Assembly: GCF_932526225.1 (NCBI RefSeq)
Contig: NC_064041.1
Coordinates: forward strand, 4,089,046 to 4,153,045
Reading direction: 5' to 3'
Source: Nematostella vectensis
Taxonomy: Eukaryota > Cnidaria > Anthozoa > Actiniaria > Edwardsiidae
Length of the DNA: 64,000 nucleotides
Positions 32,229 through 42,217 of this stretch are shown here, one piece after another (the stretch's first letter is position 1; every line of letters begins with the position of its first letter). The notes under the pieces were generated by a model. That model had not been told where the DNA came from, made no database searches, and worked only from the letters and a program-made list of their open reading frames with translations. The translations under genes were made by a program, and so were the position numbers.

Positions 32229-33235
32229 GAATGTCAAAGATGTAAAAAGCATGTAAAAGACCTAAATCGTCACTTGATGTCGTGCATAAAGATGCAGATA
32301 GGTAGGCAGCCAAGCAATTAAGAGTGCAAGAGGGAGAAAAGTTAAGCGACAAACGGCCCCTAAAGACATGCCGTGAGTGTGGGAAAAAAGTAAGTCGCCT
32401 CGACAGGCACTTAATATCGGCGCATCCGAAGAAGTATCCAAAATCTTCCGATGCATTTAAATCAGCAATGAGAGAGGCTAGAATACAAGGAAAACAGTTA
32501 AAGAACCCCGAGGTGCACGATAGCATGGAAGTCAATGATGAGATTGTAGCTCCAGTGATCCATAACAGGGGCGCCTCCAATACCGTACACGATACTGAGG
32601 ATGATGAGCTAGTAGGCCCAATGAGCAACAACGTTCTACTTATAACTTCAGCCCAGGTAAACTCAAGAAAGCCCTTGCAGGAGGAAGCCGACCCCGACTA
32701 CATCCCTAGTGAAGACGGAGAAGGAGCGCAGCAACAAGAAAATGAGACCGCTTCAATTGCCGCTGAGGTCACAAGCAAAATTTAACGGCTCATGATTAAA
32801 CTAAGCAACCAATCGGGAAAACGTGTAGACTTTGAGCTCTTCCGTGATCACTGCTTCATCTGGAACAATTTTGTTATGACCACAAACCCAACACGTATTG
32901 CTTCAAGATTCAAGAAGCGCACTGTATATAATTACATTTTAGCACTGGAGGATTTCTTGCATTTCATTTTGAATTGCCAAAGCGAAATAATGTTGCCCTA
33001 TGATGTCGAGAAAGACCTCGAAAAGACATTAGCAGCTATATCAGTCTGGAAAACCTCTCTTAAGCCAGTATTGAGACAAGAGAGATCCGACAAGCAGGTA
33101 GAAACATATCACAACAAGCTGACCCTTAAGGAGGTGCAGGACATGAATAATTCTGGCCCTCTTAAAGAAGACAGAGAGTTCCATTTAAATTCTACTACTA
33201 AAGGCAGCTACTATTTAGAGAACACAATCAAGTAA
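32229..33235 (+). pseudogene. Crypton-like gene copy A: zinc fingers and N-terminal recombinase domain
   Basis: The first finger CQRCKKHVKDLNRHLMSC (32232) is in one frame. A frame change near 32310 leads to CRECGKKVSRLDRHLISAH, a C2H2 finger. An acidic linker with EADPDYIPSEDGEG follows. An in-frame TAA at 32783-32785 interrupts, then the same frame continues: RKKRTV-like SRFKKRTVYNYILALEDFLH (32910) resembles the helical core-binding domain of tyrosine recombinases. Crypton transposons encode such recombinases, which move by site-specific recombination. The catalytic domain expected next is missing here: text after 33235 is non-coding for 300 bp and then resumes with the extreme C-terminus. 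Confidence 0.55.
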
Positions 33236-33527
33236 GAGATTACCTGATTTTTATGGTGGTACACTCCAATGCCCAACGTTCTGGTGTCGGGGAGGGGCTG
33301 CAAGTCTCTGAGTTTGAGAGGGCGAGGTGGAGAGAAGAACAGAGACCCACGACCTAATGAAGAGTTATCTAGAGGCGTTTCCACATATCGTGGAGAATCC
33401 TGGGAAGGACGAAGGGGCGTTCTTTTTGACAAAGGCAAGGACTCCAATACAGTCAAGCCGAATTTCCTCAATCTTCGCATATCAGGGGAGAAAATATGGA
33501 CGATAGGGACTGCTAAGTTTCTGCAGG
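33236..33527. other. Gap in Crypton copy A where the catalytic domain should be
   Basis: No recombinase text is present. A 93-codon open frame here (33269-33550) is Gly/Arg-rich and motif-free. It lies at the point where Arg-I, Lys and Arg-II motifs are expected, so the stretch marks a deletion-replacement. Confidence 0.45.
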
Positions 33528-34632
33528 TTGGAGTCCTCTTTTCGCAATGAGTCTGATGAGAGCGGCACAGACCTTTGTAATCTGATGACGCACAAGCTCC
33601 AGACCCAAAAGCAGTATTATTTTCTGGAGGACAAGATTGAGCGACCTGTAAGTGCTAAGAAGAGTCTCGCAGAGAGCTTCCAATGCTTTTATAAGTTATC
33701 AAGCGAACTCTCAGATGCTGAGTCTTCACAGAGCCACCGTCCAACCGGCCGTCCTATCGTACTTGACGAACAGCAAGAGGCCGAGCAACTTACATTGTTT
33801 GAAAGAGAGATCAAGAACAAGCTGTTAATCGACAAGGACCTGGTAGGCAAACGAGTACAGACAAGCAAAACACTGCAGGGCCTAGACATCAAAAAGGTTA
33901 GTAAAATATATTCCTGTTACAATCTAATTTGTTTTGCTTTTTGATGTTGTTTGTTATTTGATTCAAATCTCCCCAGAATATTTCAAATATATTCATGTAT
34001 TTTAGATATCACCCCGCCCCTGAAAGATGTTTATTTATTTGGTCTTTTTAATTTTTTTTTACACTGATCTCCAGCAATCAATATAGTTCAAAGAAATAAA
34101 CCCAGAAAGTATGCTCTCCTTTTACTGAGAAAAAATGACCTACTCATAGTTTACGTCTTCCAATGTTTAGATTTTCAACCGCATTCGCTATCTGTCCTCC
34201 CTTGAGCCAAATCCAGAGCTTCCAACAGCTTCTTCAGATGAGGACAGAACCGCTTAGTGGATGATAATTCCTCCGAAATTATCCCACCGACAGTGACCTC
34301 GCTGCTCAAGGCGAGCTCCATGGGTAAGCGGAAGTGTTGGTCGCTTCAAGAGGAAGCCATTTTGGAGAGGGTGTACTCCCATCTTTTCGCCTTCCTCGTG
34401 TTCATTATATAAAGCATGTCATGGACACGTGTGAAGACAAAGACTGCAAAATGTTAATGCTCTCTCTCGGGAGTAACCAGCCAACAATTCAGTACCGGCT
34501 CTTTGCAAAATGCAAAACTATACATTTGTCTCTAAACAGGAAGTCTATAAGAGTTTCCCGTTACGTTACGTTACGAGAAGTGCCACGTTTAGTGCAATCA
34601 AGGCCGGTTTACTGCAGCAAATAAGTCCATTC
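33528..34632 (+). pseudogene. Crypton-like gene copy A: C-terminal part with candidate catalytic Tyr
   Basis: The frame opens with DLCNLMTHKLQTQKQYYFLE, placing a Tyr pair where tyrosine recombinases have the nucleophile after a helix with His/Thr-Gln. Coiled, acidic text follows to 33944. After a non-coding gap (probable intron, about 33895-34165) comes IFNRIRYLSSLEPNPELP, then in other frames KRKCWSLQEEAILERVYSHL near 34330-34390. This resembles a C-terminal Myb-like W-x3-E-E helical segment I recall in cnidarian Crypton proteins. Frame changes and stops make it non-functional. It belongs with the zinc-finger part upstream. Confidence 0.5.
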
Positions 34633-34680
34633 CATTAGATTTAATGGACAAAATCATACAGATGATGCGAGCCTTTCTAA

Positions 34681-34726
34681 CCGGGAAATGTCCCGGAAAA
34701 TGTCCCATTTTCGGGACATTTTCCGG
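34681..34726. repeat. 14-bp perfect inverted repeat
   Basis: CCGGAAAATGTCCC (34693-34706) pairs with GGGACATTTTCCGG (34713-34726) around a 6-base loop. The preceding CCGGGAAATGTCCCGG (34681-34696) is itself nearly palindromic and shares bases with the left arm, so two folds compete. It lies between the two Crypton copies and could be a terminal or MITE-like structure. Confidence 0.8.
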
Positions 34727-35044
34727 AAATACCGTACCGTACCTTTAGTACACTACTTTAGTACGCGTTTCATTTTTCAATCAACTTTATTGACAAAAAT
34801 CCGTATTTAATATTAATCGTAGGGTAGCCTGTAGTTTCTGTAAAACCATGACAACGGCTGATCTGGCATCTGGAATTTACCCATGTTCGGAGATCCAGTG
34901 ATCCTTGCGGGCGCACGGAATCTACCAAGTTGACCACGTTATCGAAAGTTATCCACCCCGATGAGGTAGGTCTGTATTTTATTACGTACAACGTCAAGCT
35001 TTGATAATATCAAGCGTATCGATAGTATTCTGCAAATGACATAG
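34727..35044. other. Non-coding spacer between the Crypton copies
   Basis: Starts with ACCGTACCGTACC and TTTAGTACACTACTTTAGTACG short repeats. No gene was seen. Confidence 0.5.
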
Positions 35045-36265
35045 ATGTACGGTCAAAGGCATCGTCAGGGGCATGTTTCTTTGAACAGACCGCGGCCAGA
35101 GAGGAAGGAGTATTGGAGCCACAACAAGGGGGCGACCAGCAAGAAGAGAACAATGATTAAGAGGCTTATGATGCCATTATGGTGCACTCAAAGAGCGACC
35201 ATGCCAACCAACCCGGTCAAAGTCATTATAGTGAAGACGAAGATCCTAGTTACAATCCTGCAGATGGAGGAGATGAAGTTGAGCCTGATATAAGTGATGA
35301 TGAAGATGGTAAAGAAGAACAGGAGGTTGATGAGGCGGAAATTCAGTTTTCCAGTTCAAAAAAGCCTGCGAAGAAGTGGTGAGAACGCGCTAGCTCAATT
35401 TTATGCTCATTTAATGAGACCAGAAAAAGGAATGAAAGGAAATACGGCCGATGCCAATGAAGTTGCAAGTAGAGTCTACCGGCTTATTGGCTTTTTGATG
35501 AGAAGATTCACTCTCGAAGTACTCAGACGAGCTGTGGGATCACTTCGTGAAGGGAGGGCAACTACCTTCTCTCCGTCGAGAAGTTTTTACACTTCATTCT
35601 GCACTGCAAATGCTAAGTGGCATTATATTATCTTGCAACAGAAAACCTCAAATCGACAGCAGGCGCCTTTAAAGGCTGGAAAGAAGCCATCAGGCCATTC
35701 CTCAAGAGGGAAAGATCAGAAAAGTTCAAAAATGGTATACAGCGCTGACTGTAGACGAGGTCCACCAAATGCTAAAGTCAAGTAACGCAGCCGCAGACAA
35801 GGAACTCCTGAGAAACGCCACTACATTATTTAATCTTCCAGATGATCCACTCCAACGCCCAAAGATCAGAAATCGGCCAGGGCAAGGAAATGAGGGAATT
35901 CGTCAATGCCATATCAAGAGAAGTTGGAAGGTATTTGATCATGGTTGAAGATCACAAGACCGGAGACAATGGTCCTACTCCAATTTTTGTTAGTACTGAG
36001 ACCTATGAGATGCTCCAAACATACGTCAAGGTATTCCCACCAATTGCCTTGGCGGAGAATCTAGAGGAAGAAGATTGTGGAAAGGTCTTTTTAACTAGAA
36101 CAGGCCTGCAGGTTCAAAGTTGCCAGGTATCGAGCATCTTCAACCGAATAGGAAAAAGGCACGGACATACTGGGCGCTTGTTTCCAACTAAATTCCGGCA
36201 GGCCGCGGCTACATCTGTTAGCCGCGACACCCAAGAAAAAAAAAGGTATGAGCTTGCTAATGACG
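35045..36265 (+). pseudogene. Crypton-like gene copy B: acidic linker, core-binding and catalytic parts
   Basis: The acidic linker SEDEDPSYNPADGGDE (35240) parallels DPDYIPSEDGE of copy A. AQFYAHLMRPEKGMKGNT and a frame-shifted run lead to VDEVHQMLKSSNAAADKELL in a further frame. From 35842 one frame holds the catalytic domain: NAQRSEIGQGKEMREF (Arg I), VEDHKTGDNGPTPIFV (Lys) and FPTKFRQAAATSVS (Arg II region). It then breaks at YELAN near 36265. The C-terminal helix with the Tyr, present in copy A, is absent. Several frame changes lie upstream of 35842. The catalytic segment itself is intact for about 140 codons. Confidence 0.6.
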
Positions 36266-36437
36266 CCCAGCACCTCAAGCACGGCATCCGCGTCAGCAGC
36301 ATCCGCGAGGGTAGCCACACGTTTTTGTGCTCTGTGTCCTGATGTGGCCCAGTACACTTATAGTGTTCTACCAGGCCTCGCTATGACTTCAATTAACATC
36401 TACACTGAATTTCTGGCGTTTTTCCGACCGACGTCCG

Positions 36438-36930
36438 TTGCATACTGCTTCCCCTCAACACCAAATGGCGTCATCATGTACTACCCGAATCTCGTATTCA
36501 GCGTCGTCGCTCAAAACCATGCGGAAATGCTCGCCTAAACTGCGTCTCCCGGATGATCTCTGGGCAAAACTGAAGACCGTAGGAATCCGAAAACCTCCTC
36601 GTTCTAAACGGAAGCCGAAAAAGAAAGAAACAGCTAATCACACATCGGTCGTTGACTCTCCGCCCTCTGATCGTCTCAGGAACACCAGGATGGTTCCCGT
36701 CACCCTCATGGCCAATGTCAGATCTCTCCTGCCCAAGATGGACGAACTTTTTTCGATCACGGAGGTTATAAGACCAGGGATAATTTGTTTTAACTGAGAC
36801 TTGGCTAAATAATCCAATCCCAGATTCAGCAATCGCATTGCATGATTATGTTTGCCTGAGGAAAGATCGTGCAGTGGGACAATGCGGAGGTGTTTGCGTG
36901 TATATAGACTCGCGCATTCCATGTAAACGA
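36438..36930 (+). pseudogene. LINE endonuclease fragment
   Basis: Lys/Arg-rich text (RKPPRSKRKPKKKE) is followed by VTLMANVRSLLPKMDELFSI and RPGIICFN. One base later in another frame comes TETWLNNPIPDSAIALHDY, then GQCGGVCVYIDSRI up to TAG at about 36936. NVRSLxxKxxEL...ETWL...GGVCVYI is the N-terminal third of a LINE apurinic-type endonuclease. The rest of ORF2, including reverse transcriptase, is missing. It begins just after the break in Crypton copy B, so insertion of this LINE probably truncated that gene. The stretch 36266-36437 has no identifiable text. Confidence 0.6.
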
Positions 36931-39705
36931 CTATAGAGGATATTCCTTGTTTTTGCTATATGGGGAAATTTAGGGTTAAACTAAAAAAATTTCCTGTGCA
37001 TCAATCACCACTAAACTTTGACAAAGTGTAGAAGGGATGATATGCTACAGGTCGGTGTGTCCCATCAAGGTATCCATGGTAACCCGGTTGAGATATAGCA
37101 TCTAGAACTTTGTGCTAAAATTTGTGATTTTGGAAAAAGAGCTTTTCAAAACAAACACCACTGAGAGGTAAAGCTAGAAGAGGGCAACAAATCACCCATA
37201 CAAGTGCTCTACAAAACATCCTTTTTGATACCTTAAAAAGTGGGTGAACAAGTATGGGTTCTGGGCTACCGGCGATAACTCGGACAGATTGAGTGGTAAA
37301 GAGACCAAACTTGGTTAGTAGAGGGCCTGGCAGATGCCAAAGGTGCTCACGGGAGCTTTTTTTTAATGGACATTTTTGCCGATTCTAAGCTCAATAGCTT
37401 TAGTTCTGGAAAAGATATCAAAATTCTGTTTGCATTACGTGATACAACTTACGACGGTTTGGGTAAAACGCCAAAAAAATTATGAGAGGTGAAATAAGGT
37501 AACTTTCAAAGGCATTTTCTGGCTCGAGTTTTGCTTGGAACGAAAGACGGTTCCCAATGTGCAAAGGCTCCGTGAGTGCTCTACACGACACGCAAACAGT
37601 TTGAAAATCCAAAGCTTGATTACAAAGTTATGAGGTTCTAAACTTTTTCTATAGTCGATTTTTGAAGCATATTTGAGGTTCAGGATTAGCTTGTTAGGCA
37701 AAAAGCTAACAGGTGGTGAACGTCCTACCGATGGTCTATCACAAATCAGAATATATGAGCGAGATCGGTTGAAACTTTTTTAAAAGAATTTTCTTGTGCT
37801 TTTTCACAACTTTAAAGGCAAATTGCAAGGTGAAGGAGAGGTGCTATCTCAAAACAAATGACACGGCCTTGTAGACCAGGCATGCGACTACAACATATAT
37901 GAGTTTGATAAGATTCCATCGAGGGGATTTTCCAAAATTTTAACCGAAAAATAAAAAAAACGCGCTCTAGCATAGTTAGACAGAGCATGCCCAGGGTTAC
38001 AAAAAGCAAGGCCCCAAAGAGGGTCGAATAACCATTTTTCGTGTCAAAAATCTCAAAAACATTAGATGGTTAAGCAAAACCAAAGGCATATCTGTGGTCA
38101 CCAGTCGATGGGCTATCACGCACGGGCTGTCCATCCCTTTAATTCCCATAATTCCCCTCCGCTACAAATATCCATGTCTTGACCCATTTGTAACTTCCTT
38201 GGATTTCACCCGAACTCTTCCAAACTTGGTGTGCAGGTAGCAGGCAGTGCCTTTAGCATCCATGACAACCCCCAAGCGTTTCCATTAAAACCCTGTTTTT
38301 TTTTTAAAATTATTTTTTCCCTAAAACCGTCAATTTTTAATCGATTTGCCAGTTCTTGTAAGTTCCTGGTAGAGAATACTATGCCTAGGAAGGTCACGTG
38401 ACCATGTCAAAAAAAAAAAAAGAAAAAAAAGAAAAACCATTATTTTTTGTTGGCAAAACCAACAAAAAATAATCACTACTTGGAAACACGAAATATCCCA
38501 AAACAAAGTATGGATCCATGCTTCACTCGTCACCCTGAACATGCTGATACCTCATTTGCATAAATTGCGCAATTTTTTTTGAAAAAATCCTCAGGATTTA
38601 AGGTTTTCGAAAAATTACCCTAAAAAAATCTACCTACTGTGAAAATTTAATCTAGATTGGGGGGTCAAAAGTGTGAAATTATGTTGAAAAAAATACTTTT
38701 ATGGGATATTTGCCCAATTTAAAAGTTCATTCAGACTATAAAACTCAATGCCTGGCTGAAATTTAACATAGCCTAGGTTTATAAATTATTAGAGTTTCAT
38801 TGCCTTAACCCGAGATCTAAATATAACTCCAAATTAGATAAACTATACGTTATTGGAAAGCCCATAATCGTCTTTCACCTCCCGTTTACTGCTTAGAAAA
38901 ATATTGGAAAACAGAAAAGTTATTGCGAAATCCTCACGTTGTGCAAATATCCCATAACGCAAAATTCGGTTTAGCGAGAGATTAGTGGTCGATTCGAGGT
39001 TCGTGGCCAGATCCTTGCTCTCCTGGATTACAACGATACCAAACTTGAAGCAATCGGACCAATATTGACAAATTTCATTTTTTGCAAAAAAAAGTTCTAC
39101 AGAAGGTCTTGTATGGTTTAGTATTATACATAGTGGGTTGCCGGCCGAAAGTGAACCGCCAGTTCAAGGGTCAGGGCTAAGGTATGACCTTTGGGTTCCC
39201 AACTATACTCGACATTGTCTACACGATGAGGCTACTGGTTTTCGGAATGGACACCGTGTGCCTGAGACCTAAGGCAAAACCGCTGAAAGTACCCTTTACT
39301 TAGGAGACCAGACCGAAGCCGTGTGCAGGGTTAACTCTATCATCTCCCTAGACTGGAAAGAGGAAGGATTGGGGTACCAGACTACCTATAAATATTTCGT
39401 TTGACCGCGGAAGTACCCGGAAACCTTTTCTGAACTTGGCCGAAAATTTGGTATATTTGCCCTGGGGGATGATTAGGGCCACAGTACAAGAGATGGTTTG
39501 TGCTGCACGTGTTTTAACGTAAAAGGTAAGAATTCGCTTCTTATTTTCCAATCTAGTTTAACTTTTTACGCTGTCTGTAAGGCAGCTTATCAGTTTAGCT
39601 AATTATATGGAATAAAGCAAGAACATTAACGCCGAAACTTGTTATAAGTAAGCTTAATCAAACATGGCGATACGTTAGAGTTTTTCATTGTTCTATTATT
39701 ATCAG
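36931..39705. other. 2.8-kb non-coding DNA
   Basis: No supported reading frame. Short related phrases (GTCCTACCGATGGTCTATCAC at about 37725 and ACCAGTCGATGGGCTATCAC at 38101) suggest old internal duplication. A-rich tracts occur at 38408-38435. A perfect hairpin lies at 38439-38473. A GC-richer block spans about 39125-39370. Confidence 0.5.
38439..38473. repeat. Perfect 15-bp AT-rich hairpin
   Basis: ATTATTTTTTGTTGG pairs with CCAACAAAAAATAAT around the loop CAAAA. It sits directly after a 30-bp A-rich tract. Confidence 0.85.
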
Positions 39706-41747
39706 ATGAACTACGAAGAGGAATGGAAAAGGGAAATGAAAGCTGCAGTAGCTTACTGCCAAACGTCTATGGTCCTACTCGAAGAATTCTAAAATGATTG
39801 GAATCAAAGGATATAAAGCAACTATGAAACTCTGCAGCTAATTTCAGTCGAACTACAGGAGACTTATGTAATGCCATAAGGGTTCACACCATGAACGGGA
39901 AGACCTCCAACAGGTGGCACTTCTTTTGATAAAGAAATACCCCTTCTTGGCTGATACTATGGGAAGTGGCACTGTAAGTGAAATAATAATGGCACAAATA
40001 TGTTTTCAGATGTTTTTATGTTAATGTTTTTGTATTCATAGGTATCCTGGCAAAGTGCTTTTCGATACAGGTTTAAGAATATGCACAAGGTTAAAAAACA
40101 CCATCATCTGCATCTAAAAAAAGGTAGTGGTGGATCTGAAAAGCAGGAAAGGAACTGGGGTACCACAACTTGATGAGGGGGAAACGGAGGAGACTATCAA
40201 GAGCACATGGACCAGCTGAAAAAAACAGATGGCAAAAGGTTCACGAAACGTCCCTCTTATCAAGGAGCTGATGGCTCAAACCTATAATACAAGGAGGATT
40301 GCCATTGTTGAAGGGGAGGTGAAGACAGTGGAGTCAATGCTGAAGGCATATCCTGCCCTACAACTGAGGTTAGTTATGATGCACTCTATGCATGTGGATC
40401 AGGTACAGAAAATGTACTCAGATAATTAATACACCATTATTGAAATGTTCTCAACAATCTCAACATGTTATCTTACCCCCCCCCTCTTTCCCAATATTAT
40501 GGCTAATCTGCCATCTTTCTGATCTGCTTTAAAAATTGAGAAAAATGTCATTAATATTCAAATATAGTAACACCTCTTTATGTTTTGTCTTCTTTTAGTT
40601 CAAAAGTGAAATGATGAGGGTTCTGGGGGAAGGTGGGATTATTATGAAAATGGAGGGGAATCTGCTGACCCTGCTCCCAAAAATATTTCATGCAGGAGCC
40701 AAAGAGAGCAAAGACCTCAGCCAAGAATTGCAAGCAATGGCTGATGCGTATCCAGAGGGTAAAAAAAGGTAAATGCTGATAGCCTATAGCTTTTAACCTT
40801 CTTCATGCTGATGATATATGTAACTGCTTTGATGTGCTATGTTTGCAGATGTTAAGCAAAGCAAATTTTCTAAGTGTCCTATAAATTTCACATTCCAAAA
40901 TTACTACATGTAGGTGACTGTTTAATTTTTTGTATCTACAGAACTTGAGCATATCTTGACCATCTGTGAACTTCCGGTTCTTTTAAAAGACAAAAAAATA
41001 TGCAAGGTAAGATAACTTTATCTTTCCGTTAAGAAACAGAGCCTTTTTTGCATTGAAGCAAATACTTCATTGAACTATGACATTTTATAAGGTCAAGACA
41101 TATTTACTATGCATTTTGCAATCTCATCAACAAGAAAGCATAAATGTTTCAGCGTTTTTTTTTTCTGTTGGCTTATTTATATTAGGTCTGACAAAGTGGA
41201 TCCTAGATTTTATGATAATGAATGCTTCTGGAGGAAAAATGCATTGTAAAATGGAGGTATAATCGATCCAGGCCTTTTTTTGATATTATTTTTGACTGAA
41301 AAAAAAAAGAGAGAAACCATCGTATGATCAAGGTTAACCTTCAAACCAGTATCATATAATCCAGGTTCCCCTTAATTTATAAATCTTCTATGATAACTCG
41401 ATGTAAAGAATGAATGACCCCTCACAGCCTTGGATTTACTAAGTTTAAACTTGGGAACCAACCCCAACCCTATTTTTCAGGAAGACGAAGATATAGATGA
41501 GGAAATCAGCAAGACAATTTTCCCAAAAATTGTGGGATCGTGGAGTGAAGGAAAGGTGGACCCTATCTATATTGCTGGAGAAGGCAAGATCATTCTTACT
41601 GCAGGCAAAAACATGGCAATCTCCATGGCTGTTGTTCTACTTATGGGGGTTTATTATGTTTATAATATTGCGTACCCAGCTTCAGGAAGGAGCACATTTT
41701 CCTTCCTGGAGGCAGTTCTTTTGGAAAACCATAATGACGCAAAATAA
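39706..41747 (+). pseudogene. SAMD3-like gene, multi-exon and broken
   Basis: Exon text starts after TTCTATTATTATCAG: MNYEEEWKREMKAAVAYCQT, broken by a stop near 39790. In another frame REDLQQVALLLIKKYPFLAD ends at a GTAAGT donor (39974). After an acceptor at 40040-40041, VSWQSAFRYRFKNMHKVKK is followed by frame-shifted GVPQLDEGETEETIK and VPLIKELMAQTYNTRR, YPALQL. Further short exons lie at about 40602-40770 (SEMMRVLGEGGIIMKMEGNL) and 40942-41008. The last exon (about 41481-41747) ends IAYPASGRSTFSFLEAVLL. This order resembles SAMD3-like proteins from memory. Their role is not established. Multiple lesions argue for a pseudogene, though splice sites are well kept. Confidence 0.5.
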
Positions 41748-42034
41748 CGGGTAAATGTTCAAAAGCTGTTAAAGTTGTTGTAAACTGAATTGCTTAATTA
41801 AATGATTTGTCAAATTCATAATAACGTATTTTCCTTGTTGTTTCTAAGTTACTCTAATTTCTCGAGTATTAACCCCTGAAGTAAGTGGAGTTTAAACGGC
41901 CATTTCGGAGTAAAAACAGGCGGGAGGGGGTTGAAAACACTCCATTTGATAACTCTATTAGTGGGGGTAATAAAAACTTAGGGATTAAAAATTGACTCCC
42001 ATTTTGATCAGTGGTTATTTTTTCTATCCGTCTA

Positions 42035-42217
42035 CAAGGCCGTTGACAGCCTCACCCACAAGACATTTGTTTTACATGTGGATTACCAGGTCACTGGAGT
42101 AAGACATGTAACGTCCCTGCCTACAAATACAAGTCAGGTCCAAACAAGCCTGGACGATAGCAGCAGCAACAACAGCAGTACTCTTGGCTTTCTACACCAC
42201 AGCCTAAGGCCAAGTAA
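42035..42217 (+). pseudogene. Fragment with one CCHC zinc knuckle
   Basis: CFTCGLPGHWSKTC is a clean CCHC knuckle of the gag or recombinase-associated type. It is followed by NVPAYKYKSGPNKPGR, a stop, then a Gln-run and WLSTPQPKAK. It probably derives from a retroelement or Crypton-like protein C-terminus. There are no neighbouring domains. The flanks 41748-42034 are non-coding. Confidence 0.5.

Noticed and set aside
32029-32631. 200-codon minus-strand open frame
   Set aside because: It is the antisense of the zinc-finger part of Crypton copy A. Its Cys/Ser-rich content mirrors the plus-strand coding text.
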